Positions 9,290 to 19,795 of a DNA stretch of 64,000 nucleotides are shown in pieces. A model generated the notes under the pieces. That model was not told the origin of the DNA and searched no databases. It saw only the letters and a program-made list of their open reading frames with translations. The stretch's first letter is position 1. Each line of letters opens with the position of its first letter. The position numbers were made by a program, and so were the translations under genes. This DNA comes from Rana temporaria (lineage: Eukaryota > Chordata > Amphibia > Anura > Ranidae): contig NC_053497.1 in NCBI RefSeq assembly GCF_905171775.1, positions 39,841,781 to 39,905,780 of the forward strand, given 5' to 3'.

Positions 9290-11343
9290 ATATTATAATG
9301 TGTTATAATATGGATAAAGACTGCCGTTTGCAGATAAAGAAGGAACTCAGTTCCCTCCGGTGGCAGTTGTTATCATAGCCACCTCTTGTTGGTTTTACCC
9401 TGGTACAGCAGTGAATGCTGGGAATTGAAGTGCAGGGAGATAAAGACTCCATTGCCCTGGTCAGTGGACAGACTACAATGTCCAGAGTGCAACCGTGCAA
9501 TCCCAAAATACTTTGGGCCCGCACAGCCTGTTGGGTGAAGGAATTTAAGGAGGAGGACGTCCTTGGCTCTCTCTGGACCGCCTCTCCAAGCAAGAAGGAG
9601 ACCTGTGTTGAGGCTTGTCTCCTGGAGCCTAGGCCTGAGAAGCCTGGGCCTACACTCGCCTATGCGGATCGCCCATCCTGCAAGGGGGATTCTTGACGGA
9701 GTGACCGCACCGTGTCCAAGAGCAGCTGGTGACCTGTTCGCTCAGCAGTGTGTGACGGCCGCGTGGAAGACCGGGAACTGTCGGCGACGGAAATGGCCGA
9801 GTATCGGAGTTCTGCAGACGAAGCAATCTAGAAATGCCAGGCCTGGTTGGGTGAGATGGGCACCTGCCCAATAATACTTGGATTACAAATTACTTAATGT
9901 GCACCACCACATGCCAGCTAAAATACGCGCAAACTGTTGAGAACGATCGTATTGAGGCTTGGTCTGATAAACCAAACCTTCCTAGTGAGACACATGTTCT
10001 AAAGACTGCCTGTTAGGAAGAGTCAGTTGCTGATATACATATATACATATAAGCCCAGATTCACAAAGCACGTACGCCGACGTATAACACGTTACGCTGA
10101 CGTAAGTGCAAATGTGCGCCGGCGTATGTGTGCGGCAGACCCACAAACCAACATGCGCCTAAAAACAGGCTACACCCCGCCAATGTAGCTTGCACACGCC
10201 GGCGTAGGGTGGGCGCACATATGGGCTGGGCGCATGGTGCTGCTCCCACTGATTAGTCATTCAAACATGCAAATGAGGGAAATACGCCGATTCACGAACG
10301 TGCGTTTGCCCGGCGCATGCTACGCGAGATGCGCGTAAGTTGTACGTCCAGCGTAAAGTTATTCCCCATAAATGAGGTGCAACCCGGCAACAGACATGCA
10401 CAGGTCTGCACCAGGGAACACAAGCCGGCGTATTGTGCGTTGGACGTGTGTCTGGCTGGGCGTACGTTATGTTCACGGCGTACGCAGTGATCCGGCGTAG
10501 CTTAGGCTGTTGTGCCGGCGTGGTTGTGAGCAGGCGAGGGGGGGGACTGTGCATGCGTCCACGTCACGGCGCATGCGCAGTTCGTGATATGTACCTGTCT
10601 GGCGCTCGGCCCATCATTTGCATGGGGTCACGCCTCATTTGCATGGGTTCACGCCCACTTCCACCTACGCCGGCGTGCCCCTTCGAAACCCACGCCACAC
10701 TGGTGCAGCGTTGGGAGCACTGGCTTGCTGAATGCAATGCTTGCCTCTCCGCGCTACGTTGGCGTAGCGTACAGTGTTTGCTCTACGGCGGCGTAATGTG
10801 CGCCTTGCTCTCTGTGAATCTGGGCAATACTCTTGTCTATAATATTTGGTTATATTAAGATGCACAGTGTTGCTGTTAGTAAGAGCTGGGTGAAGCCTGA
10901 TGAAGAGGTGCTTCAGTATTAGACATACCTTACTGAAGGAACCCCTTTGCTGTGTGCTTACACAGGTCTGTCTTAAGTGCTATAATTAAACCTGTATTTA
11001 TTTTTTATAACCATTGACTCTTACGGGGCCCTGTAAGCAGTCCACTAACTGTTTTACTTTGTTCTTTTACTTAAATTGCTTACCAAGTAAAGTTTCCATG
11101 GTTAAGTTTAAACCTGTGTGCTGTCTATCTATTATCCTGTGTGACCAGTACAACACAAGGTAACAGTTTATTTACAAATTTTACTGTGGTGTGACAGAAT
11201 TGTGTTTCCCTAACAGCCAGTGGGATCCACAATCCTTACCAATACCAGTTGTGCCAAGGGAGGGTTCAAGCCAGTTTAAGAGGTTGATAGCCAGAGTACA
11301 GATACCAAAACAGACCAGCAGCTCCTTCGGGGGTAGTGCTACA
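9290..11343 (+). mobile_element. endogenous retrovirus 5' LTR (left boundary approximate)
   Basis: The right end is fixed. It finishes in CA at 11342-11343, two bases before an exact tRNA-Pro primer-binding site. The left boundary could not be set by TG or a target duplication, so the start is approximate. A possible poly(A) signal, ATTAAA, lies at about 10983. A Harbinger MITE (10053-10825) interrupts the LTR. The sequence at 9300-9850 is GC-rich and may be the U3 promoter part. No 3' LTR or complete retroviral genes are present in the window. Confidence 0.55.
10053..10825. mobile_element. PIF-Harbinger-like MITE in the LTR
   Basis: Termini AGCCCAGATTCACAAAG and the complement of CTGTGAATCTGGGC match the family at 57236-57923. 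The interior is CpG-rich with many ACGCCGGCGTA-type half-palindromes. The short open frames here are by-products of the high GC content. Confidence 0.65.
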
Positions 11344-11345
11344 CT

Positions 11346-11363
11346 TGGGGGCTCGTCCGGGAT
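11346..11363 (+). promoter_or_regulatory. retroviral primer-binding site for tRNA-Pro
   Basis: TGGGGGCTCGTCCGGGAT is the exact 18-base complement of the 3' end of tRNA-Pro. It is the site used by many gamma- and epsilon-type retroviruses. Its position two bases after the LTR's terminal CA confirms the LTR call and the + orientation. Confidence 0.9.
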
Positions 11364-11790
11364 TGGCTGTTACCTCTGGCGACCTCTCGCAATGGAGCTA
11401 AGATTTTATTTCGCCATTGAGAGTTTGAAATTTTTCGAGGTTTTGGACTGTGCTTGTGAAGAAGGTGTTAAGGTCAGGCCATTTGCTAAAGGTGTTGGCC
11501 GCACGTGCAACAGAGTGACGTGTTCAATCAACGTGCCCAGAAAAAACTCAAGGTGGGAGGAGTTACCCACCCCTGCGTGAGATGTAGGTGAGTTTGGCAC
11601 CAAGAGACAGTGTGATTTGCCCGTTCTGGAGAGAGGATCGTGTGCAAGTAAGTCGGTGTATTCAATGCCATCCGAGAGGCTGAGGCCTATTATGTCTTTT
11701 TATAAAAAATATCAGAATTTATCCGAAGATAGTACTGATCCAAGCGCTCTATGGATATAGTGTGATATCTGAGATATGTGAAGTGGTAGT
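11364..11790 (+). mobile_element. retroviral leader with splice donor; gag lost
   Basis: The leader follows the primer-binding site. A strong 5' splice-site motif, AAGTAAGT with GT at 11648-11649, sits where a retroviral major splice donor is expected. A short frame from the ATG at about 11668 stops after some 30 codons. No matrix, capsid or pol sequence follows, so the provirus is truncated. From about 11865 unrelated sequence begins. Confidence 0.55.
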
Positions 11791-11864
11791 TTTTGACAGA
11801 ATAGCAGCTATTATAAAAGAAATGCTAGAAATGAGGAAAGGTGTCTCTATTTGGAAACACTAAC

Positions 11865-12435
11865 AGCGCTCAGGTAAAAGAAAAAAATCTAAAATTACCC
11901 CTCTGCTTATGGTGATAGATAATCACCCTTGGTGAGAGCAATTGTCACTCCAAATCAATCATATACCATGAGTGAAAAAGAAGAGCACAAAACCTCACTG
12001 AAATGATAATGGTTGAAATTGCAAAAGAAACAATGATACAAAGTCCATTTACCAAAAAAACTCATTGGCATAAAAAAGTCTCTAAAATCATTGTAATTCC
12101 TGTGCGTTGTTATACTCCTGAAGTGTCCACACAAAGATCTTCACATACAGGTCTCCCTTAGGAGTTCTACTCACCAGATGCCTATGGTGTAATCAGCCTT
12201 GAGAACTCCTGTGATCCTGCTGGGCTCCTTCAAATGGTATGCCTAGGATGTATCCTGGAAGACTCTAAATATCTTTCCTCCTATTACCAGCGTCTCTCGG
12301 TGGAGTGGATGGGTAATCAAGGGCAGAGTATGATCATGGAAAATAAGCTTAGGAAAGGAACATAGTGTGATATTGCTTTTTATTCAAACCAAGCCCCTCA
12401 CAAAATGTTATGCTTACAATGTAATAGAAAAATAC
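11865..12435. other. unassigned sequence left of the Ngaro insertion
   Basis: No gene is seen. The phrase GTGTGATATTGCTTTTTATT near 12365 resembles GTGTGATATCGTTTAACAAG at 37049, so this is probably a fragment of the same retroelement type as the insertion at 34826-37688, into which the Ngaro element jumped. The match is short and the assignment weak. Confidence 0.3.
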
Positions 12436-12925
12436 ATGACTAGGGCAGCCGGATAACTTACCGCACCAACCAATACAAGCATATACCCCTTAACATTAAA
12501 CCTTTCCCAATAATCACACTGACACCTGCTGGATTTAAAATGGCCTGGTAGGCCTTTATTAACAAATACAAAAACTGTATATATATATATATATACACAA
12601 TCATATACATATATATATCACCCAACTTTAAATATTTAACCTATTCCTCAATTGTTAAACCTTTTAACCATCCTTGGTTGTCAGTCCCCCTGACAACCCC
12701 TGATCACTCTTTTGGGCCTGTGGTACCCTCTTAGCTAACGACATGTCCCCAGTCGCGACTACCGACTCGAAGACCTAGCTGACCACAGACCCACCCACTT
12801 CTCCTCTGGTGGTCCAGACTGACACCAGACCACCAAGGCAGACACCATCCCTGTAACTATGCCCCCCCACCGTTTTTACCTAACCACCGTCTATTTCTAC
12901 CAAACGGCAGGGGAACCCACCGCCA
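12436..12925 (-). repeat. Ngaro split direct repeat A1
   Basis: It matches 13195-13689 except for a few substitutions (for example GGGCAGCCGG against GGGCAACCGG) and a shorter TA run. It begins TGACTAGGGC at the external boundary. The unique linker 12926-12976 separates it from B1. Confidence 0.88.
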
Positions 12926-12976
12926 TCCTGTACTGTCAAAACCACCTAACTCCTATAATTAGGGCGGGAGGGTGGG

Positions 12977-13194
12977 ACTTCTCTCCTTGCTTCTTCCCCC
13001 GGACTGACGCTGCCCCTCCTCCAGCATCACCTAGCTAACTGAACTCTCCTCCCCCTCTCCTCACCTCCTCCAATAGTTAATTTCTAGGATCCTATTAACC
13101 ACCCCCTCTAACTTTAACCCTTTCTTCACCTAAGTTCCCTACACCCTGTCATGCTGTCCTCCGCCTCCATTGCATTGCAGCTACGAACTTGTCT
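12977..13194 (-). repeat. Ngaro split direct repeat B1
   Basis: The 218 bp from ACTTCTCTCCTTGCTTC to ACGAACTTGTCT are apparently identical to 18853-19070. B1 abuts A2 directly at 13194/13195. That junction reproduces the joined ends expected of a circular intermediate. Confidence 0.9.
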
Positions 13195-13689
13195 TGACTA
13201 GGGCAACCGGATAACTTACCGCACCAACCAATACAAGCATATACCCCTTAACATTAAACCTTTCCCAATAATCACACTGACACCTGCTGGATTTAAAATG
13301 GCCTGGTAGGCCTTTATTAACAAATACAAAAACTGTATATATATATATATATATATATACACAATCATATACATATATATATCACCCAACTTTAAATATT
13401 TAACCTATTCCTCAATTGTTAAACCTTTTAACCATCCTTGGTTGTCAGTCCCCCTGACAACCCCTGATCACTCTTTTGGGCCTGTGGTACCCTCTTAGCT
13501 AACGACATGTCCCCAGTCGCGACTACCGACTCGAAGACCTAGCTGACCACAGACCCACCCACTTCTCCCCTGGTGGTCCAGACTGACACCAGACCACCAA
13601 GGCAGACACCATCCCTGTAACTATGCCCCCCCACCGTTTTTACCTAACCACCGTCTATTTCTACCAAACGGCAGGGGAACCCACCGCCA
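13195..13689 (-). repeat. Ngaro split direct repeat A2
   Basis: This is the internal copy of A, adjoining the 3' side of the hydrolase gene. A (TA)n tract lies near 13337-13360. Confidence 0.88.
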
Positions 13690-13711
13690 CCGCGGCACAA
13701 GTGGGACCACC

Positions 13712-14404
13712 TCACACTTGGGCCCGCCGCCACACCAGGAAAGCCCTCCTAACGCCCTCCTCCAATCCCAGAGCCCAAAGATCGATCCCGATCGGGTTGA
13801 GATGAACCCCGTTCCCCCTCAGGTACCTCCAAGTCTCAACTTCTAAATCTGAATGGCGAACCGCTATCCCACCTTGCTGAACCACAAACCTGCCCACTTC
13901 TCTGTTCACCTTTATCCGGGCCTTATCCAAACGCTCCAATGACCTGGCCTCCCTCCAGGCCATGCGAGCCACAATATCTGACCAAACAATGATCAGGTCA
14001 GGGAAAGAGGCCCGCAGTCGGCGTATATCCCATTGTATGTCTTTGATCACCTGGCGCATCGGCCGGACGCTCAAATCATTCCCCCCCGCATGTATCACCA
14101 AAATGTACGGGGCCCTGTCTAAGCTAGCCCCCCTGTGAACTTCAGGTAACACCTTCTGCCACATGAGACCCCTAATCCCTATCCATCGTACCCTTCCTTC
14201 CTCCCTGGGCACCCCCAGCTGTCTCCCCCCGGGCTTGACATCCGCCCTTCTTGCCCCCCAAAACACAAATGAATGTCCTAGGATCCAAATCAGACAACCT
14301 TGGGGATCTGTAAAGACATAAAAGAGAAAAACAATACCCAGCAGGACCAAAAACAACCCCCCCGAAAACATTAACATCAGCATTGTCAACCACCGATACC
14401 TCAT
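13712..14404 (-). CDS. Ngaro-encoded SGNH/GDSL-like hydrolase
   Basis: This is a 230-residue frame starting three bases after the recombinase stop. Residues 7-32 form a hydrophobic membrane-anchor-like segment (LTMLMLMFSGGLFLVLLGIV). SGNH blocks then follow in order. GHSFVFWG is block I, with the catalytic Ser in place of the GDSL serine. HAGGNDL is block III, with its Gly and Asn. NGVHLNPIG near the C-terminus is block V, with the catalytic His. Such hydrolase genes are known from vertebrate Ngaro and other retroelements, with uncertain roles in transposition (possibly esterase activity). The frame is uninterrupted here. ATG at 14404 is chosen because it is the first one after the recombinase stop. 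Confidence 0.75.
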   Translation of the reverse strand: MRYRWLTMLMLMFSGGLFLVLLGIVFLFYVFTDPQGCLIWILGHSFVFWGARRADVKPGGRQLGVPREEGRVRWIGIRGLMWQKVLPEVHRGASLDRAPYILVIHAGGNDLSVRPMRQVIKDIQWDIRRLRASFPDLIIVWSDIVARMAWREARSLERLDKARIKVNREVGRFVVQQGGIAVRHSDLEVETWRYLRGNGVHLNPIGIDLWALGLEEGVRRAFLVWRRAQV

Positions 14405-14407
14405 TGT

Positions 14408-15379
14408 TTACAACAAATGAGGCTGTACATACAGTTTATATCTATTAGACTCCCATCTGCCAATCCGCTTTACAGAATCTGCAGGCAGGCCTCCCCTTGC
14501 CGCTTCCGTTGCTGCCCCTATTTGAAACGAATGCGCCGAATATTCCCCCGGGACTAGACCCCCCTCCTTCAGACATTTCCGGAACACCGCCGTAAACTGG
14601 AACCTAGACAAACATTCCCCTTTTTGATGGATGAACAGAGCCTCCCCCCCTTTTGGGCGAACGCCCAAAAACCGTCTTACCACCTCAACCGGGCATGTTA
14701 GTGGACAATTCCCCCGGAACAACTCTATTTTTACGCCCCTACCTAGTTGATCCGTCTTCGAACGCCTAAGCCAAATCACCACCGATTCCTCCAGGCACTT
14801 AACGTCCTGCATTTGTAGTCCTCCCCCCACCAACTTGGAGGGGGAAACTAATTCCCCCACCCTGAACGCCCCAAAAAAGGCCAGAACGAAAACAGCCCGA
14901 AAAAGTATCTGCTCATAAAGCGATGCGCAAACCTTTCCCAAATTCCCCAATACCGTACCCAGGACCGCGAACGACACCGGACGCCTGGAATCCCGTGTAG
15001 TACTGCCCTTCCTGTATCCCTTTAACACCCTGCGCACCACAAAGGATTTTGTAAAATCCCTGAGGCCCGCCATCTGAAATAAAAAAGCCAATGCCGCCAT
15101 CTTTTTGCTAATGGCGCCACCCGAGGTTCCCCTCTCGTAATTGCAGCACACAAAGTATAAGACCAACGCCTGCAGGTCTTCTGGATCTTCCGACCCTCCT
15201 ACCTCCTCCCTCAGTGCGGACCATTCCTGCCACACCTTAGAGTAAGCTCGCCACGTTCCCTCGCTGATCGATTGCCGAATCAATCCTGCGGCGACTCCAG
15301 TGCAATGTCCCACAACTTCTGAGGGCAGGGTTCCTCCTGCCCCTCTGCCCCTGGCGCCAGGATCCGGAATTCCGCCCAC
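14408..15379 (-). CDS. Ngaro tyrosine recombinase (catalytic Arg replaced)
   Basis: This 323-residue frame overlaps the end of the RT/RNase H gene and probably continues from it by frameshift or re-initiation. It integrates the cDNA circle, taking the place of an integrase. An N-terminal SAM-like helical region (SEGTWRAYSKVWQEW) is followed by the catalytic core. Visible core residues are Arg I in FFGAFRVGELV, Lys in RRSKTDQ, the His of box II in AHSFQIGAAT, and the nucleophile Tyr in NRYKLYVQPHLL. The family pattern in box II is H-x-x-R, but here it reads HSFQ. The CAA codon is one CpG-type transition from CGA. The frame is otherwise open, but the protein is probably inactive. Confidence 0.82.
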   Translation of the reverse strand: MGGIPDPGARGRGAGGTLPSEVVGHCTGVAAGLIRQSISEGTWRAYSKVWQEWSALREEVGGSEDPEDLQALVLYFVCCNYERGTSGGAISKKMAALAFLFQMAGLRDFTKSFVVRRVLKGYRKGSTTRDSRRPVSFAVLGTVLGNLGKVCASLYEQILFRAVFVLAFFGAFRVGELVSPSKLVGGGLQMQDVKCLEESVVIWLRRSKTDQLGRGVKIELFRGNCPLTCPVEVVRRFLGVRPKGGEALFIHQKGECLSRFQFTAVFRKCLKEGGLVPGEYSAHSFQIGAATEAARGGLPADSVKRIGRWESNRYKLYVQPHLL

Positions 15380-16988
15380 TGGAAACGAGATAAAGCATCC
15401 GCCAATCTGTTATCCACCCCAGGAATGTGCACCGCATATATCAAGGCATTCACTTTGAGACACTTAAGTACCAAGTACCGCAGTAACCTAATCACCGGGG
15501 GCGAGGATGCCGATATGCTGTTGATCGCCCACACCACCCCCATGTTGTCGCAATTGAAGCGCACCTTTTTATTCCTGAAGAACTCCCCCCACAATTCCAT
15601 CGCCACCACGATGGGGAACAACTCCAGCAGCACCAGGTTCCGGAGGAACCCTGCTGCCCTCCAAGACTCCGGCCAGGGCTCCGCGCTCCACCGTCCGTGG
15701 AAATAGGCCCCATAGCCCACTGACCCTGCCGCATCGGTAAATAGAGCCAGGTCGGCGTTGCTGACCGGCCCCGTCTGCCACATCGAACGACCATTGAAAG
15801 AGTCCAGGAACGTTCCCCAAACCCTCAGATCGTCTCTCAGTTCATTGGTCAGGCGCACAAAATGGTTCGGCACCCGGACCCCGGCCGTGGCCCCTGAAAG
15901 CCTTCGGCTGAAAATGCGTCCCATGGGAATAATCCGACACGCGAAATTTAACTTCCCCAACAAGGATTGGAGCTCCTTCAATCGAATCTTCCGCTTCACC
16001 CGGGCCTCACTGACCTCCCTCCTCAAAGCCAACACCTTATCCTCTGGTAGCCTACATTCCATCGCCACCGAGTCAATGGTGATCCCCAAGAACACCAGCT
16101 CAGACGCAGGGCCCTCCGTTTTGTCGGGGGCCAATGGGATCCCAAAACGTTCCGCCAAATACTGTACCGTACCTAACAGAACCCCGCAACAGCGGGAGTC
16201 CGGGGGTCCTATGCACAGGAAGTCATCCAAATAGTGGATGACGGAATTCACCCCCGCCACTTCCCTGACCGCCCATTCAAAGAACGAGCTAAACGTCTCA
16301 AACAAAGCGCACGATATGGAACAATCCATCGGCAGGCAACGATCAACAAAATACTCCCCCTGCCAGTGGCACCCCAGCAAACGCAAACTATTGGGGTGCA
16401 CCGGTAACAGCCTGAAGGCGGATTCCACATCCGTCTTTGCCATCAAAGCCCCTTTCCCGTACTTTCTAACCCAAGACACCGCCGCATCAAATGATGTATA
16501 GGTAACCGCACAACTCTGCGGATCAATACCATCGTTGACCGACCCCCATTTTGGGTGCGACAGATGATGTATCATCCGAACTGACCCACTTCCTTCTTCG
16601 GAACTACGCCCAACGGGGACACCACCAAACCCCCCACAGGTGGTTCCCGAAACGGGCCGGCCATCCGGCCGAGCGCCACCTCCTTGGCCAGCTTAGCCGA
16701 CACCACCCCCGGATGTCGCAGAGCTGACCGCAAATTGTCCGCCACCGGAGGGACCTCCGCCAACGAACTCGGAATCATGAAACCCTCCCCGAACCCCTGC
16801 TCTAGCAAACGCGCCGCCGCCCTGTCCGGATACTTACTTAGAAAAGGCAGCATCCTTTCCAGTCTCACCGGCGTCATTCCCTTTTCCAGCGCCATCTCCG
16901 GCCCGCTTCCCCTGTTTGAAACACCTATTGAACGCGTGCGACCCACCACACCCTGAGCACTCGTGCTTGAAGCGGCATGATCCTCCAA
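15280..16988 (-). pseudogene. Ngaro reverse transcriptase / RNase H, one frameshift
   Basis: The N-terminal part (16572-16988) ends ...PLGVVPKKEVGQFG. The next frame (15280-16575) takes over at RMIHHLSHPKW, the expected continuation of an RT fingers motif. A single-base loss near 16575 separates them. Downstream are the palm motif HYLDDFLCIG with its Asp pair, the thumb, and an RNase H domain. The RNase H acidic residues are in TDAAG, LLELFP, NCDNMG and NRLADALSR. All catalytic residues are present, so only the frameshift disables it. It makes cDNA from the element RNA. Its start overlaps the end of gag in another frame, as usual for these elements. Confidence 0.85.
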
Positions 16989-18854
16989 AACGACAGGTTC
17001 CGTCGTTGAACTGCCAGCACACCCCTTTCTTTTTGAGGGCCGGCGATCCCGCGGAGGAAGCGCCGCCGGCCCCCCCAGGAAAGGACTGGCCCGCCGCCCT
17101 GGTCGAGGTCATCAACCTCATCCACAGGCTAATGTCCTTATGGTCCCAGCGGATGGAGGGACGCACTGCCTTGCGCTGACGAAACTGTTCGTCATACCTC
17201 AACCACGCCAAACCCCCGTACACCCTATGCGCTTCGTGAATGGCATCAAGGTAACAGAATAGGGCCGTGCAGTTCTCGGGGGCCTTTTCCCCGATCACGC
17301 TAGCCAGAATCGCAAACGCCTGAAGCCAATTCGTCAACGTCCGCGGAATGAGCCTATACCGACGTTTTTCTTCCTCATCCTTTTTGCTCTCGTCCGGCTT
17401 CACCCGGTCGAGGTGAAATTTTTCCAACGGGAGCAGGGAAAATATTTCCACAAACTCGTCCTTCTGAATTTTTTCCCTCACCTCTGGCTTAAGATGGGCA
17501 CCCAACGGCCCTTCAAAGCAAATGTAAATTTCCCCCCTAGCCGCGTCATCCAGCCGCACCTTGTCCCCGTCCTTGTCCTTGTCTTTGTCCTTGCGTTCCG
17601 CCGCCGTTCCCACGCCGTCCTTGTCCGTCTGTGTCCCTGCCACGCCCGTCCCTGGATTCGCCGGCACCGGGGGAGGGACAACTACCGCTGTCAGCGCCTG
17701 AACGGCGGGGGCAGGAACCGAGGGGGGGGGGGGACTGGAACCGGGGGGACCCAAGGACCCAGCGGGCTCGCAACCTGAGGAGCACCCCCATCTAGCCTAC
17801 GTAACAATTCCCGTAAGGCATCCCACACACCCCCCTCCCCTGAGGGACTAAGCACCGCCACCCCCCCACTAATGTCCTGCGCACTAACTCCACCCCTACC
17901 CCCCGTAACCACTTTAGATGTAGTCTTACCGGTTCGGCGCGGCCGTGAAGGTCCTCCAGCCGACAGGTTCCCATAACGTCCATCCTCCGCGGGGTCCTCC
18001 GGCAGCTCCCCCTCTTCACTGCTGCTGGAACCGGTCGCCGCCTGCCCGTGTGGTCGTTGACGAACCTCCTCACTCCTTCCCCGACCTCTGGACACAGCTG
18101 GCGTTGTGACAGGTATGGGAGCCACCACCCCCCGAGGGCTCTCGTCTCCATCGCTGCTGAACTCTTCAATCAGATCATCCCTCAGCACTGCGGCTGCAGC
18201 CTGAGCACCACTGCCCCTCCGGTCAACCCTCCCAGACTCCGAACGGTGCCTGGAGGCGGGACCTCCCGACTGACGTGACTGGCCTGGTGTCGCTCCATCT
18301 GCATCACTGAACGCATCCCCACCGCGCGCGAGGCCACCGCCTGTGCCCCGAGCTAGGCCGGCGCCTGTCTGAGGGTCCTTCCCACGCCGGGCCGCCCCCC
18401 CGACCGGAACATCGCCACCGGGGACAGCCATGTGAATCTGGGCCTGCACCAACACAGGGGAGGTAGGCCTGGGCACCCGAGAGGCTCCCCCGCGCTGCGC
18501 GCTTCCCGCCCCCCCGCCCCCCGCCCGTGCAGTGGCCGACTGAGATTGCTTGGCGGGGGGGCCCGACGGGGGCCTACTGGGACTCCGCACCCGACGCTGT
18601 GACCTGGGGGTGTTATCAGGGCTGAAGCGCTCCGGCGGAATCGACCCCCTCGCGCGCGTTGAAGCAGGCCTGGAACCGACCGGGGCCTGCTGTACCCCCC
18701 GCAGAGTGGCGGTGATCTGGCTTTGCAGCCAGTCCGCGCCGTGGACCTCTGCAACAGCTTGAAGCTGCGCTAGCAACCCGGCTACCTCTGACATCTTTAC
18801 CCTTCCTTGCCTTTCCACAGATGGCCTAGAGACGCTGACCCGATACACAGACAC
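16834..18854 (-). pseudogene. Ngaro gag-like protein, frameshift in a C homopolymer
   Basis: The upstream frame runs 17691-18854, with a better start at the ATG ending at 18794 (MSEVAGLLAQ). It is Ser/Arg/Gly/Pro-rich and probably disordered. It crosses a 12-base C run (17722-17733) and soon stops. The adjacent frame (16834-17754) carries the rest: a K/D-rich linker, a conserved helical region (FEGPLGAHLKPEVREKI), and two zinc knuckles near the C-terminus. These are a C-x7-C-x5-C-x3-H finger (CWQFNDGTCRFGGSCRFKH) and a CCHC-like knuckle (CSGCGGSHAFNRC). A one-base slip or sequencing error in the homopolymer explains the split. It is inferred to be the RNA-binding particle protein. Confidence 0.75.
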
Positions 18855-19070
18855 TTCTCTCCTTGCTTCTTCCCCCGGACTGACGCTGCCCCTCCTCCAG
18901 CATCACCTAGCTAACTGAACTCTCCTCCCCCTCTCCTCACCTCCTCCAATAGTTAATTTCTAGGATCCTATTAACCACCCCCTCTAACTTTAACCCTTTC
19001 TTCACCTAAGTTCCCTACACCCTGTCATGCTGTCCTCCGCCTCCATTGCATTGCAGCTACGAACTTGTCT
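18853..19070 (-). repeat. Ngaro split direct repeat B2 (5' end of element)
   Basis: This is the partner of B1. It forms the 5' terminal region upstream of gag, so it should contain the promoter. The first in-frame ATG of the gag frame is right at its inner edge. Confidence 0.88.
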
Positions 19071-19244
19071 GGCACATCATATGTTAGGACTATTAGCTCA
19101 CGTAGCTATGTTGCTTGTCAGCTCAGCTCCAGCTGACAAGTTGCTCGTTCTATACAACTGCTGTCTGTATGGGTGTAGACTCGTTGTGCAATGCTTCCAT
19201 GGGACATTGTGGAGATGTTTGGTGACCCAGGTGGTAGTGTTGCT

Positions 19245-19763
19245 TGCCGGTGCAGTGTCATATTCTGCTCCCTATCGCAGAATGCTGCGGAAGTCACGTG
19301 GCGGCCAACTGTGCATGCGCAATGCGTTCCAACGGCAAGAGACATACAGATGTAATGAGAACCATACACATAGCGGGGGGGGGGGCGGCAGAGAAAGAGA
19401 CACACAGATGTAATGAGAACCATACTGTATCTGCATGTCTCTTTATCTCCCCCCCCCCCGCTCCGTGTATGGTTCTCATTACATGTGCATGTCTCTTTTT
19501 TTCCCACCCCCGGCTCTTTGTATGGTTCTCATTACATCTGTATGTCTCTTTCTCTCCCGCCCTATCCCCCCCCCCCCCCGCTCTGTGTATGGTTCCTCAT
19601 CACTTCCGTCACAAATTGTGATGGGTTCACTGAAGGGTAGTGTCGTAAATCCCCTGGAACGCATAGCATTTGGCGTTGGAACGCATTGCGCATGCGCAGT
19701 TCGACGCCACGTGACTTAGGCTGCATTCTGCAATAGGGAGCAAACGGTGACACTACACCGGTC
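19245..19763. repeat. inverted repeat with GC-rich minisatellite centre
   Basis: The arm at 19245-19337 (CCGGTGCAGTGTCA...CATGCGCAATGCGTTCCAACG) pairs with 19660-19763. The centre contains short units of the type TGTATGGTTCTCATTACATCTG in both orientations, alternating with C or G runs of 10-14. It abuts the truncated 3' end of the BED-finger frame. It is likely a fold-back DNA element. Confidence 0.65.
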
Positions 19764-19795
19764 CTCTAATTGCGGGGTGGCAGGTGGCACTGTCA

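Larger units (their letters stand above)
12436..19070 (-). mobile_element. Ngaro-type tyrosine-recombinase retrotransposon, 6.6 kb, nearly intact
   Basis: Read on the minus strand the order is terminal repeat B2, gag, RT/RNase H, tyrosine recombinase, SGNH hydrolase, then A2, B1 and A1. Segments A (about 490 bp) and B (218 bp) each occur twice, arranged A1-B1-A2-(genes)-B2 on the + strand. This is the split-direct-repeat structure of Ngaro/PAT elements, not the inverted repeats of DIRS. No target duplication is seen, as expected for recombinase integration. B1 and B2 look identical by eye, and A1 and A2 differ at only a few bases plus a TA-repeat length. Insertion is therefore recent, despite two frameshifts and one catalytic substitution. 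Confidence 0.88.

Noticed and set aside
9415..9874. Overlapping frames of 93 and 103 codons on the + strand
   Set aside because: They sit in the presumed U3 part of the retroviral LTR, with no similarity to retroviral proteins and no codon bias visible.
10433..10858. 141-codon + strand frame
   Set aside because: It lies entirely inside the CpG-rich interior of a Harbinger MITE; long frames are expected there by chance.
18353..18754. Alternative-frame ORFs over the Ngaro gag and RT regions
   Set aside because: They are shadow frames of GC-rich coding sequence.
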